In this document: positions 7,214 through 15,891 of the stretch, piece after piece | Layout: each line of letters opens with the position of its first letter | How positions within the stretch are numbered: the stretch's first letter is position 1 | NCBI GenBank assembly: GCA_004295105.1 | Contig: SHNC01000117.1 | Span: 1-41,587 of the forward strand | Source of the DNA: Betaproteobacteria bacterium | GTDB taxonomy: Bacteria > Pseudomonadota > Gammaproteobacteria > Burkholderiales > Rhodocyclaceae | DNA length: 41,587 nucleotides | Direction: 5' to 3' | Translations under genes and position numbers: made by a program | Notes under the pieces: model-generated | Databases searched by the model: none | The model's input: the letters and a program-made list of their open reading frames with translations, nothing else | What the model was told of the DNA's origin: nothing

Positions 7214-8977
7214 TCACATCGATTCGGGCGCCGACACGCCCAGCATCTTCAGCCCGGTGGCGAGCACCTGGCGCACCGCGGCGGCCAGCGCCAGGCGGGC
7301 GAGCCTGACCGCCTCGTCTTCCACCAGCATGCGTTCGGCGTTGTACCAACTGTGGAAGTCGGCGGCGAGGTCCTTCAGGTAGAAGGCGATCTGATGCGGT
7401 GCATAGTCGGCGGCGGCGTTCTGCACCAGCTCGGGGAAGCCCGTCAGGCGCGCGCATAGCGCCAGCTCGCGCTCGTTGTGCAGCAGGCCGAGGTCGGCGC
7501 CCGCCAGATCGGAGGCTTCGCCACCCCACTGGTTCAGCACCGAGCGCACGCGGGCGTGGGCGTACTGCACGTAGTACACCGGGTTTTCATTGCTCTGGCT
7601 CTTGGCCAGATCGAGGTCGAAATCGAGGTGCTGGTCGGATTTGCGCAGCACGTAGAAGAAGCGGCAGGCGTCGTTGCCGACTTCCTTGCGCAGCTCGCGC
7701 AGCGTGACGAATTCGCCCGAGCGGGTGGACATCGAGGTCTTCTGGCCGTTGCGATACAGCACCGCGAACTGCACCAGCGCGACCTCGAGCCTTTCCGGCG
7801 GCAGGCCGAGCGCGGCGATGGCGCCCTTCACCCGCGGGATGTAGCCGTGGTGATCGGCGCCCCAGATGTCGATGATGCGGTCGAAGCCGCGCTCGTACTT
7901 GTTGAGGTGGTAGGCGATGTCGGACGCGAAATAGGTGTACAGCCCGTTCTCGCGCTGCACGACGCGGTCCTTCTCGTCGCCGAAGGCGGTGGAGCGGAAC
8001 CACCTGGCGCCATCCTGCAGGTAGATGTGGCCCTGCTTCTCGAGCTGGGTCACCGCGCGCTCGACCAGGCCGGTGTCGAACAGGCTCTGCTCCGAGAACC
8101 ACTTGTCGAAGCGTACGCCGAATTCCTGCAGGTCTTCGCGGCCGTCGCCCAACTGCTCGTTGAGCGCGAAGCCATGCACCCAGGCGTAGTCCTCGGCGAG
8201 CAGGCGCTTGGCGTTGGCGATCAGGGCGTCGAGGTGTTCCTCGCGCTGCTGCTTGGCCTCGTCGTCCTTGCGCTCGGCGGCCGGCAGGCCGGGCGTGCCG
8301 GCGAGGATCTGGTTCGCGGTGACCTTGGCGAAACGGTCCTGGTGCGCGTCGCGCATGTCGCGGCCCATGTCGATGACGTAGTCACCCTGGTAGGCGTTGG
8401 GCGGGAACGGAATCTCGATGCCGAAGAAGGCGAGATAGCGCAGCCAGGTCGACAGCGCCAGGATGTCCATCTGGCGGCCGGCGTCATTCACATAGTATTC
8501 GCGCGTGACGTCGTAGCCGGCGAAGGCCAGCACGTCCGACAGCGAGGCGCCGTAGGCGGCGCCACGGCCGTGGCCGACGTGCAGCGGGCCGGTCGGGTTG
8601 GCGGACACGAACTCCACCTGCACCTTCACGTTCTTTGCCGCGCCGCGCCCGAAGTCCGCCCCCTTCGCCAGTACCTCGTGCACCACCGCCGTCTTGGCGT
8701 CGGCGGCGAGGGTGAAGTTGATGAAGCCGGCACCGGCGACCTCGGCCTTGGCGATCAGCTTCGAAGACGGCAGTTCGGCCAGCAGCAGGCCGGCCAGCTC
8801 GCGCGGATTGCGCTTCAGCGGCTTGGCCAGTTGCAGCGCCAGGTTGGTGGCGAAGTCGCCATGGCTCGCCTGTTTCGGGCGCTCCAGCAGGATGGCGGTG
8901 TCGGCGTGATCCGGCGCCACGCTCTTCAGCGCAGTCTGCAGCAGATCGGTCAGCAATACTTTCGGGTCGGCGCTCAT
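7214..8977 (-). CDS. argS: Arginyl-tRNA synthetase
   Basis: A 587-residue class I aminoacyl-tRNA synthetase. It has the N-terminal Add-1 domain specific to ArgRS (about 1-110), the HIGH-type motif as PTGPLHVGHGRG (HVGH at 133-136), and a KMSKS-equivalent region QKTSMSTRSGEFVTL. The C-terminal anticodon-binding DALR helical bundle follows, ending KMLGVSAPESM. It charges tRNA-Arg with arginine. The start MSADPKVLL at 8977 is preferred because ArgRS proteins begin here; the upstream frame extension to 9061 has no support. It heads the argS-SPOR-dsbA group. Confidence 0.97.
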   Translation of the reverse strand: MSADPKVLLTDLLQTALKSVAPDHADTAILLERPKQASHGDFATNLALQLAKPLKRNPRELAGLLLAELPSSKLIAKAEVAGAGFINFTLAADAKTAVVHEVLAKGADFGRGAAKNVKVQVEFVSANPTGPLHVGHGRGAAYGASLSDVLAFAGYDVTREYYVNDAGRQMDILALSTWLRYLAFFGIEIPFPPNAYQGDYVIDMGRDMRDAHQDRFAKVTANQILAGTPGLPAAERKDDEAKQQREEHLDALIANAKRLLAEDYAWVHGFALNEQLGDGREDLQEFGVRFDKWFSEQSLFDTGLVERAVTQLEKQGHIYLQDGARWFRSTAFGDEKDRVVQRENGLYTYFASDIAYHLNKYERGFDRIIDIWGADHHGYIPRVKGAIAALGLPPERLEVALVQFAVLYRNGQKTSMSTRSGEFVTLRELRKEVGNDACRFFYVLRKSDQHLDFDLDLAKSQSNENPVYYVQYAHARVRSVLNQWGGEASDLAGADLGLLHNERELALCARLTGFPELVQNAAADYAPHQIAFYLKDLAADFHSWYNAERMLVEDEAVRLARLALAAAVRQVLATGLKMLGVSAPESM

Positions 8978-9091
8978 GGCACTCGGCAGGAAACTCAAAC
9001 GCGCGATTATAGCGGATGGACCCGGCCACTCCGGCGCACAGCGTGTGAGCATGCGTTGCACCCGCCACGTCCGGCGCCCGCCCGGCGCTAG

Positions 9092-9131
9092 CGCAACAAA
9101 GTTGCGTTTCCGCAGCGACCTTTCCTAGAAT
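9092..9131 (+). promoter_or_regulatory. Promoter with a palindromic operator, probably a metal-responsive (Zur/Fur-type) site
   Basis: CGCAAC-AAA-GTTGCG (9092-9106) is a perfect dyad. Its right half contains a -35-like TTGCGT (9102-9107), followed 18 bp later by a -10-like TAGAAT (9126-9131), so a bound repressor would block RNA polymerase. Transcription would start near 9138 and give a leader of about 105 nt before the small gene at 9243. Zur is the expected regulator of znuD-type genes; assignment of this site to Zur is inference. Confidence 0.5.
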
Positions 9132-9242
9132 GTTTCCATGTCTCTTCGAGCCCTCCGTCCTGCGCAGGGGCGGAAGTTCTCGGCAGCAGTTGCCCGGTCA
9201 CCACGCCCGTTGCGTTTCTCCGCCCTGAGCTCATGGGTGGCG

Positions 9243-9581
9243 ATGCTGCGCCTGCGCCTCGTGCCCGCGGCGGTATTGGCCTTCGCTCTGGCGCTGGCCC
9301 AGGCGGGCGCACTCACCCACCTCGTCGGGCACGCCGCCGCCGCGCTGCATCCGCAGGCCGCCGGGCCGGCGCAGGCGGAGGGCGACAAGGGCGGCGGCGA
9401 TCCCCCCGGCTACTGCATGGAGTGCATCGCCCTCGGAGGCCTTGATCTTCCGCTGGCGAACGGCACGATCACATCGCCGTTGGCTGCGCAGGGTGGCGTC
9501 CGGCCCGAATCGGCTGTCGTCAGCGCCATCGCCGTCGCGCGACTTCCTCCACGCTGCCGCGCCCCGCCCGTCCGGGCCTGA
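9243..9581 (+). CDS. Small exported Cys/His protein, DUF2946-like, ahead of znuD
   Basis: A 112-residue protein with a signal peptide or membrane anchor (MLRLRLVPAAVLAFALALAQ), then LTHLVGH and LHPQ histidines, a Gly-rich stretch, and a CMEC motif near residue 60. The pattern of an N-terminal anchor, conserved His and a CxxC motif resembles DUF2946 proteins, which often accompany TonB-dependent metal receptors; a role in metal handling is inference. ATG 9243 is chosen because the predicted transcript would start at about 9138, leaving no leader for the in-frame ATG at 9138. The znuD start follows 121 bp later, probably on the same transcript. Confidence 0.6.
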   Translation: MLRLRLVPAAVLAFALALAQAGALTHLVGHAAAALHPQAAGPAQAEGDKGGGDPPGYCMECIALGGLDLPLANGTITSPLAAQGGVRPESAVVSAIAVARLPPRCRAPPVRA

Positions 9582-9702
9582 CTCCGTCTCGTTCCCTTGC
9601 CGCCCCGTGCGCCGCTCGCACGCCGAGCGCGCCCCTGTGCCGCGTCCGCCGCGTCGTCCGCGGTGCGCGCCGAACCTCGCCGAATTCAGGACCCATCCCA
9701 TC

Positions 9703-11748
9703 ATGTCCAAGCCCGTTTCCCCGCGCTGCTGCGCCGTCATGCTCGCGCTCGCCAGCCCCGCCGTCGCCGCCGACACCCCATCGCCGCCTGCCGCGGCCGA
9801 AGTCGAACTCACCGCCGTCACCGTATCCGCGAGCACGTTGTCGCTCGGCAGTGGAGACATGGCGGCGCCGGTCAGTCTGCTCGCTGGTGAAGATCTCGTC
9901 CGCCGCCGCGAAGCGACGCTCGGCGCCACCCTCGAGCGCGAACCAGGCATCAACGCCAGCCATTTCGGCGCCGGTGCCAGCCGCCCTATCATCCGCGGCA
10001 TGGACGGCGCGCGGGTCAAGCTGCTCGCCGACGGCGCCGAGATCATGGACGCGTCCACCGTCAGCCCCGATCACGCCGTCGCCGTCGAACCCATGCTGTC
10101 CTCCCGCATCGAGGTGCTGCGCGGACCGTCGGCGCTGGCCTACGGTGGCGGCGCGATCGGCGGCGTGGTGAATGTGCTCGACGACAAGGTACCGACCGCC
10201 ATACCGGTGCGCGGCATCGAAGGCCACGTCGAGTTGCGCGGCAATACCGCCGCGCGCGAAACCGCCGGCGCCTTCGCCGTCACCGCCGGCAGCGGCAACC
10301 TCGCCGTGCATGCCGAGGGCCTCGGCCGCGACGCGCGCGACTACCGCGTGGGCGACGGCTGGGCACAGGGCCGCCGCGTGGACGGCAGCTTCAACGACAG
10401 CGAGTCCGGCAGCCTCGGCCTGTCGTGGGTCGGTGACCGCGGCTACCTCGGCCTCGCCTACACCCGCCTGCACAACGACTACGGCCTGCCCGGCGACACG
10501 CACGCGCTCGGCGAGTGCGAGGCGATGGGCGACCGGCTGCAATGCAGCGATCACGCCGGGCACGAGGAAGGGGAAGAACAGGGTACGCCCTACGTGCGCC
10601 TCGACAGCGAGCGCTGGGACCTGCGCGGCGAGGTGCTCGAACCCTTCTCCGGCGTCGCCAGCCTGCGCCTGCGCGCCAGCCAGACCAACTACCGCCACGA
10701 CGAGATCGAGGGCGACGAGGTGGGCACGCGCTTCCGCAACCGCGCCCACGACGCCCGCGTCGAACTCGAGCACCTGCCGCTCGCCGGATGGCGCGGCGTC
10801 GCCGGCCTGCAGACCTCGGCGCGCGACTTCAGCGCCAGCGGCGACGAGGCCTATGTGCAGCCCACGCTCACGCGGCGGCACGGCGTGTTCCTGATCGAGG
10901 AGTACCGCACCGGGCCCTGGCGCCTCGAAGCCGGCCTGCGCCACGAATGGCAGCACATCGACGTCGACGCCCGTGATCTGCCCGACCGCGGCCACCGCGG
11001 CACCTCGGCCTCGGTCGGCGCGGTGTGGAATTTCGCCCCGCACTACGCGCTGGGCCTGTCCTTGTCGCGCGCGCAGCGCCTGCCCACCGCCGAGGAGCTG
11101 TACGCCGACGGCCCGCACGCCGCCACCGGCACCATCGAGCGCGGCAACGACCGGCTCGAGCCCGAGACCTCGCACAACCTCGACCTCAGCCTGAAGAAGC
11201 TCGCCGGTGACACCACCTTCAGTCTCGCCGCCTTCCGCAACCGGGTGTCCGACTACATCTACGCCCGCACGCTGGACGCCGCCGACGGCGTGCAGCTCGT
11301 CGAATACACCCAGCGCGACGCCACCTTCACCGGCCTCGAAGGCGAAATCCGCCGCCAATTGAACCCGATCCTGGGCCTCGCGCTGTTCGGCGACCTGGTC
11401 CGTGCCCGCCTCGCCAGCGGCGCCGGCGATCGCGACCTGCCGCGCATCCCCGCACACCGCCTGGGCCTGCGGCTGGACGGCAAGTGGCAGGGCTGGTCCG
11501 GCGAAATCGAGTGGGCCCGCGTGGCCCGACAGAACGACGTCGCCGCGCTCGAATCGGAAACGGCCGGCTACAACATGCTCAACCTCGGCATCAGCTACAG
11601 CGGCCGCCACGGCGACAGGCCCTACCTGATCTATGTGAAGGCGACGAACCTTGCCGATGAACTGGCCTACAGCCACACCTCCTTCATCAAGGACGCCGCG
11701 CCGCTGATGGGCCGCAACGTCACCGCCGGCGTCCGCGTGTCGTTCTGA
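9703..11748 (+). CDS. znuD: TonB-dependent zinc receptor, ZnuD-like
   Basis: A 681-residue outer-membrane receptor: signal peptide (about 1-22), TonB-box-like [11 protein letters not shown], plug domain (about 45-155, with [16 protein letters not shown] and [23 protein letters not shown]), and a 22-strand barrel ending in aromatic VRVSF. The resemblance to neisserial ZnuD runs along the barrel, including [30 protein letters not shown] and [10 protein letters not shown]. An extracellular loop carries the CxHxH-type stretch [14 protein letters not shown], the metal-capturing feature of ZnuD. It would import zinc using TonB-ExbBD energy. The start at 9703 is set by the signal peptide; the reading frame upstream lacks coding character. 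Confidence 0.88.
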   Translation: MSKPVSPRCCAVMLALASPAVAADTPSPPAAAEVELTAVTVSASTLSLGSGDMAAPVSLLAGEDLVRRREATLGATLEREPGINASHFGAGASRPIIRGMDGARVKLLADGAEIMDASTVSPDHAVAVEPMLSSRIEVLRGPSALAYGGGAIGGVVNVLDDKVPTAIPVRGIEGHVELRGNTAARETAGAFAVTAGSGNLAVHAEGLGRDARDYRVGDGWAQGRRVDGSFNDSESGSLGLSWVGDRGYLGLAYTRLHNDYGLPGDTHALGECEAMGDRLQCSDHAGHEEGEEQGTPYVRLDSERWDLRGEVLEPFSGVASLRLRASQTNYRHDEIEGDEVGTRFRNRAHDARVELEHLPLAGWRGVAGLQTSARDFSASGDEAYVQPTLTRRHGVFLIEEYRTGPWRLEAGLRHEWQHIDVDARDLPDRGHRGTSASVGAVWNFAPHYALGLSLSRAQRLPTAEELYADGPHAATGTIERGNDRLEPETSHNLDLSLKKLAGDTTFSLAAFRNRVSDYIYARTLDAADGVQLVEYTQRDATFTGLEGEIRRQLNPILGLALFGDLVRARLASGAGDRDLPRIPAHRLGLRLDGKWQGWSGEIEWARVARQNDVAALESETAGYNMLNLGISYSGRHGDRPYLIYVKATNLADELAYSHTSFIKDAAPLMGRNVTAGVRVSF

Positions 11749-11887
11749 ACGCTTCGCCAAAGGCCCGGCACGGACCGTATCAGCCGCGTCGGGCTACTCG
11801 CCCGCATACAACACCCCCACCCTTTGCCGGCCTCCCCGCTTTCCGGCTAAAGTCCGCGCTTTGCCGCAGCCCCTCCCCGCCCCCACC

Positions 11888-13417
11888 GTGCGCCTTTTCC
11901 GCCTCGCCAAAATCGTCTCCGTCGGCCTGCGCTTCGGCCTCGACCGCATGATTCTCGACGCCGACTCCAGCGGGCGTCTCGCGCGCGTCTGGCATACGGT
12001 GTTCTTCTGGCGCACCTTCTCCGCGCCGCGCGGCGTGCGGCTGCGCCGCGCGCTGGAATCGCTCGGCCCCATCTTCGTCAAGTTCGGCCAGATGTTGTCG
12101 ACGCGGCGCGACCTGCTGCCGCCCGACCTCGCCGACGAACTCGCCCTGCTGCAGGACCGCGTACCACCCTTCCCCACCGACCAGGCGCTCGCTCTGCTGG
12201 AAGACTTTTACGGCAGGCCGGTCGATGCGGTGTTCAACAACTTCGAACGCACGCCGGTCGCCTCCGCGTCGGTGGCGCAGGTGCATTTCGCCGAGCTGCC
12301 CGACGGCACCGAAGTCGCGGTCAAGGTGCTGCGCCCCGGCATCGAGCGGGTCATCGAGCACGACCTCGCGCTGCTCGAGGTCGCCGCCGCGGTGCTGGAG
12401 AGGATCTGGCCCGAAGGCCGCCGCCTGAAGCCGCGCGAGGTGGTCGCCGAGTTCAGCAAGTACCTGCACGACGAGCTCGACCTGATGCGCGAGGCCTCGA
12501 ACTGCTCGCAACTGCGGCGCAATTTCACCGATTCGAAGCTGCTGATCGTGCCTGAAGTGTATTGGGACTGGTGCGGCAGCAAGGTCATGGTGATGGAGCG
12601 CATGTACGGCGTGCCGATCTCGCAGACCGGCGTGCTGCGCGCCCAGGGCACCGACCTCGCCGCGCTGTCGCGCGCCGGCGTCGAGATCTTCTTCACCCAG
12701 GTGTTCCGCGACGGCTTCTTCCACGCCGACATGCACCCGGGCAACATCTTCGTGCATGGCGACGGGCGCTACATCGCGCTCGACTTCGGCATCATGGGCA
12801 CGCTCGACGAGGTGGACAAGAACTACCTCGCGCAGAATTTCCTCGCCTTCTTCAAGCGCGACTACAAGCGCGTGGCGATGGCCCACATCGAGGCCGGCTG
12901 GGTGCCGCCGCACACCCGGGTGGATGAATTCGAGTCGGCGATCCGTACTGTGTGCGAGCCGATCTTCGACCGCCCGCTGAAGGAGATATCGTTCGGCAAG
13001 ACGCTGTTGCGCCTGTTCCAGACCGCGCGCCGCTTCGAGATGGAAGTGCAGCCTCAGCTCGTGCTGCTGCAGAAGACGCTGCTCAACATCGAGGGCCTGG
13101 GCCGCCAGCTCGACCCCGACCTCGACCTGTGGAAGACCGCCAAGCCCTTCCTCGAACGCTGGATGGACGAGCGCATGGGCTGGCGCGCGCTGATCCGCGG
13201 GATCAAGGAAGAAGCACCCAACTGGGCCGGCACGATGCCGCAATTGCCTCGACTGGTGCATCAGGTGCTGGTCGAAAGCACGCACCACCGCGCCGAGCAG
13301 CAGGACAGGCTGGCCGAGCTTGCTGCGGCGCAGCGGCGGCAAGGGTGGATGCTGACGGCGGTGGGGCTGCTCGCTGCCGCCTTGCTGGCATTCGAAGTGC
13401 ATCGGTACTTGAGCTGA
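11888..13417 (+). CDS. ubiB: UbiB, atypical kinase-like protein for ubiquinone biosynthesis
   Basis: A 509-residue member of the ABC1/ADCK/UbiB family. It shows the diagnostic KxGQ motif in [20 protein letters not shown] (about residues 63-82), the Ala-rich loop [13 protein letters not shown], a nucleotide-binding lysine in VAVKVL, the catalytic-type [10 protein letters not shown] and metal-binding ALDFGIMG. The C-terminus ends with a hydrophobic segment ([16 protein letters not shown]) that anchors it to the inner membrane. UbiB supports the membrane-bound steps of ubiquinone synthesis, probably through ATPase activity. The GTG at 11888 is chosen because UbiB proteins begin MRLxRL; a TTG nine codons upstream is possible. 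No clear ribosome binding site is present. Confidence 0.92.
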   Translation: MRLFRLAKIVSVGLRFGLDRMILDADSSGRLARVWHTVFFWRTFSAPRGVRLRRALESLGPIFVKFGQMLSTRRDLLPPDLADELALLQDRVPPFPTDQALALLEDFYGRPVDAVFNNFERTPVASASVAQVHFAELPDGTEVAVKVLRPGIERVIEHDLALLEVAAAVLERIWPEGRRLKPREVVAEFSKYLHDELDLMREASNCSQLRRNFTDSKLLIVPEVYWDWCGSKVMVMERMYGVPISQTGVLRAQGTDLAALSRAGVEIFFTQVFRDGFFHADMHPGNIFVHGDGRYIALDFGIMGTLDEVDKNYLAQNFLAFFKRDYKRVAMAHIEAGWVPPHTRVDEFESAIRTVCEPIFDRPLKEISFGKTLLRLFQTARRFEMEVQPQLVLLQKTLLNIEGLGRQLDPDLDLWKTAKPFLERWMDERMGWRALIRGIKEEAPNWAGTMPQLPRLVHQVLVESTHHRAEQQDRLAELAAAQRRQGWMLTAVGLLAAALLAFEVHRYLS

Positions 13418-13541
13418 CGCGGGCGGTGCCGCCCGGCCGGCTGGGCGATGCGCCGAACGCTGAACGTTTCGCGCCGACGCTCATCCAATTCGCAAGAATC
13501 GCCTGCTTGCGACCGCCCTGCGGCGGAACGGGAGGAGTGTC

Positions 13542-15677
13542 ATGACGCTTGCTGCACACCTGCCTTCGGGACCCCACAGCCTGCTCAAGATCATCGGTGC
13601 CGCGTCGGCGCTGGGGGCGCCGCATCCGGGTACGGCGGCCGCTCCCGACGCGCTGCGCGCCGGCGGCTTGCGCGAACGGCTCGCCGGGCTCGGCATCGCG
13701 GTGGAGTGGCTGGAAACGCTGAAACCGCTGGCAACCCCGCCCCAGGACGCTGACATGGCGACACGCCTCGCCGCCAACGCCGAGTTCGCGCGCCGGCTCG
13801 CCGACCATGTTGCCGCGCTGGACCCATCCGTCTTCCCCCTGGTGGTCGGGGGCGACCATGCGATTGCGGTCGGCACCTGGCGCGGCCTCGCGCGGCGCGC
13901 GGGCGGCGCACCCGGCCTGATCTGGATCGACGCCCATCTCGACAGCCATACTGCCGACACCACCCATTCGGGCAACATCCACGGCATGCCGCTGGCGGCG
14001 CTGCTGGGCGAAGGCGATGCCAGGCTCGCCGGCATTCCCGGGCCACGGCTGGATCCGGCGCGTACCTGCATCATCGGCGCGCGCGCCTGGGAGCCGGAAG
14101 AGCACCGGCGGATCGAGCGCCTCGGGGTGCGCATCTTCGACATGAGTGAGGTACGCGAGCGCGGGCTGGCTGCGGTGTTCTGCGACGCGTTGACGATCGC
14201 GCGGCGCGGCAGCGGCAAGGAAGGCGGCTTCGGCGTCAGCATCGACCTCGACGCGCTCGACCCGCAGTCGCTGCCGGCGGTGAGCTGCCCCGAGGCCGAC
14301 GGCATCGACCCGCAAGCCCTGGCCGATCTGCTGCTGACGCTGCGCGGCTGCGGCGACTTCATTGGAATGGAGATCGTCGAGTACCGCCCCGATCTCGACC
14401 TGCGCGGCGAATGCGCACGCTGGGTGGCGGAGTTCGCCGGCGCCGCGCTCGGCCCGGGTTCATACCCGCTGCGCGAGAAGGAGCGCCGCTACGGCGCCGC
14501 CAACTATGCGCCGCTGCCGGCGGTGTTCCATCGCGGCGAGGGCGTCTGGCTGTGGGACGTGGAAGGGCGGCGCTACCTCGACATGATGAGCGCCTACTCC
14601 GCGGTGAGCTTCGGCCATGCCAACCCGCGCCTGGTGCGCGCGCTGACCGACCAGGCGCAGCGGCTCGCGCTGACCTCGCGCGCCTTCTCCAGCGATCGCC
14701 TGCCGGTGCTGTTCGAGCGCCTGTGGGCCACTTTCGGCTACGAGCGCGCCCTGCCGGTCAATACCGGGCTCGAGGCAGTGGAAACCGCGCTGAAGGCCGC
14801 GCGCAAGTGGGGCCACAAGGTGAAGGGCATCGCCCCCGACCAGGCCGAGATCATCGCCTGCGACAACAACTTCCACGGCCGCTCGATCGCCATCATCGGC
14901 CTGTCCTCCAACGCGCATTACCGCGACGGCTTCGGGCCCTTCCCGCCGGGCCTGAAGCGCATCCCCTACGGCGACGCCCATGCGCTGGAGGCGGCGATCA
15001 CGCCGCAGACGGCCGCCTTCCTCGTCGAACCCATCCAGGGCGAGGGCGGCATCGTCGTGCCGCCGCCCGGCTATCTGCGTCGCTGCGCCGAGATCTGCGC
15101 CCGCCACGATGTGCTGCTGATCGCCGACGAGGTGCAGACCGGGCTTGGACGCACCGGCCGGCTGCTGGCCTGCGACCACGAAGGCGTGCGACCCGACGGC
15201 GTGATCCTGGGCAAGGCGCTGGGCGGCGGCCTGCTGCCGGTGTCGGCCTTCCTCGCCGACCGCAAGGTCATGGACGTGTTCCACCCCGGCGACCACGGCT
15301 CGACTTTCGGCGGCAACCCGCTGGGCGCCGCGGTGGCGATCGAGGTGCTGGCCCTGCTGGCCGAGACCCGCATCTGGGAACGCGCGGACCGGCTGGGCGA
15401 GCGCTTCCGCGCGCGGCTGCGCGCGGCGCGCCTGCCGGGCGTGATCGAGGTGCGCGGACGCGGCCTGCTGATCGGCGTCGTCTTCGACCCGGCGATCAGC
15501 GCCGCCCGCGTCGCCGAACACCTGCTGGCGCGCGGCGTCGCCACCCGCGACACGAATGGCAACGTGATCCGGCTGGCACCGCCGCTGATCGTCGGCGAGG
15601 CGGAACTGGAACTGACCGTCGACATCCTGTCCGCCGTACTCGCGCAGCCGGCGAGGACAGCCGAAGCGATGCACTGA
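13542..15677 (+). CDS. rocF/rocD: Fused arginase - ornithine aminotransferase (bifunctional)
   Basis: A single 711-residue frame joins two enzymes. Residues 1-305 are an arginase with the binuclear manganese motifs VVGGDHAIAVGT (His106), WIDAHLDSHT (Asp130, His132, Asp134), SGNIHGMPLAA and SIDLDALDP (Asp235, Asp237). Residues 312-705 are a class III aminotransferase of the ornithine type: RRYGAANYAPLPAVFHRGEG, NTGLEAVETALKAARKWG, PLP Asp529 in IADEVQTGLGRTG and PLP Lys558 in ILGKALGGG. The product would turn arginine into ornithine plus urea, then ornithine into glutamate-5-semialdehyde. The junction is only a few residues long, and no internal stop or ribosome binding site was seen. The start has an excellent GGAGGAG site seven bases upstream. 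Confidence 0.93.
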   Translation: MTLAAHLPSGPHSLLKIIGAASALGAPHPGTAAAPDALRAGGLRERLAGLGIAVEWLETLKPLATPPQDADMATRLAANAEFARRLADHVAALDPSVFPLVVGGDHAIAVGTWRGLARRAGGAPGLIWIDAHLDSHTADTTHSGNIHGMPLAALLGEGDARLAGIPGPRLDPARTCIIGARAWEPEEHRRIERLGVRIFDMSEVRERGLAAVFCDALTIARRGSGKEGGFGVSIDLDALDPQSLPAVSCPEADGIDPQALADLLLTLRGCGDFIGMEIVEYRPDLDLRGECARWVAEFAGAALGPGSYPLREKERRYGAANYAPLPAVFHRGEGVWLWDVEGRRYLDMMSAYSAVSFGHANPRLVRALTDQAQRLALTSRAFSSDRLPVLFERLWATFGYERALPVNTGLEAVETALKAARKWGHKVKGIAPDQAEIIACDNNFHGRSIAIIGLSSNAHYRDGFGPFPPGLKRIPYGDAHALEAAITPQTAAFLVEPIQGEGGIVVPPPGYLRRCAEICARHDVLLIADEVQTGLGRTGRLLACDHEGVRPDGVILGKALGGGLLPVSAFLADRKVMDVFHPGDHGSTFGGNPLGAAVAIEVLALLAETRIWERADRLGERFRARLRAARLPGVIEVRGRGLLIGVVFDPAISAARVAEHLLARGVATRDTNGNVIRLAPPLIVGEAELELTVDILSAVLAQPARTAEAMH

Positions 15678-15688
15678 ATAAGGGCACC

Positions 15689-15723
15689 GTGCGGGCTTTT
15701 GTGCGGAGCACAACAGCCCGCAC
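15689..15723 (+). terminator. Hairpin after the arginase-aminotransferase gene
   Basis: GTGCGGGCT (15689-15697) and AGCCCGCAC (15715-15723) form a perfect nine-base-pair stem starting 12 bp after the stop codon. The loop is 17 nt and has an internal GTGC/GCAC pairing. No T run follows, so it may act through Rho or only stabilise the 3' end. Confidence 0.45.
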
Positions 15724-15755
15724 CCTAAGGCAGCCCATCACACTGCGGAAACCTT

Positions 15756-15783
15756 TTGCGGCATGGCAGGATGCAGCTATATT
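15756..15783 (+). promoter_or_regulatory. Sigma-70-type promoter for the symporter gene
   Basis: -35 TTGCGG (15756-15761), 16 bp, -10 TATATT (15778-15783). This predicts a leader of about 100 nt before the ATG at 15892. The leader can fold: CAGGGGC (15822-15828) pairs with GCCCCTG (15860-15866). It matches no riboswitch class I recognise. Confidence 0.45.
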
Positions 15784-15891
15784 CGCGCCCTGCGGCTGTG
15801 CAGCAAGGCGGTCGCGAGAGCCAGGGGCGCCGCCGAGACCCCGTGAGGCTACCCTTTCTGCCCCTGCGTCTGTTCGAGGACTGCCCGCACC

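Noticed and set aside
9520-11760. A 746-residue open frame on the minus strand opposite znuD, and similar long antisense frames opposite recA-rpoN (22381-24969), hprK-ilvA (26949-29519) and other genes
   Set aside because: They arise from the high GC content and codon bias of the real genes. Their translations are low-complexity (Ala/Arg/Val/His-rich) and match no family pattern.
15784-15891. Possible guanidine, glycine or other known riboswitch in the symporter leader
   Set aside because: The leader folds but lacks the conserved sequence blocks of any class I can recall.
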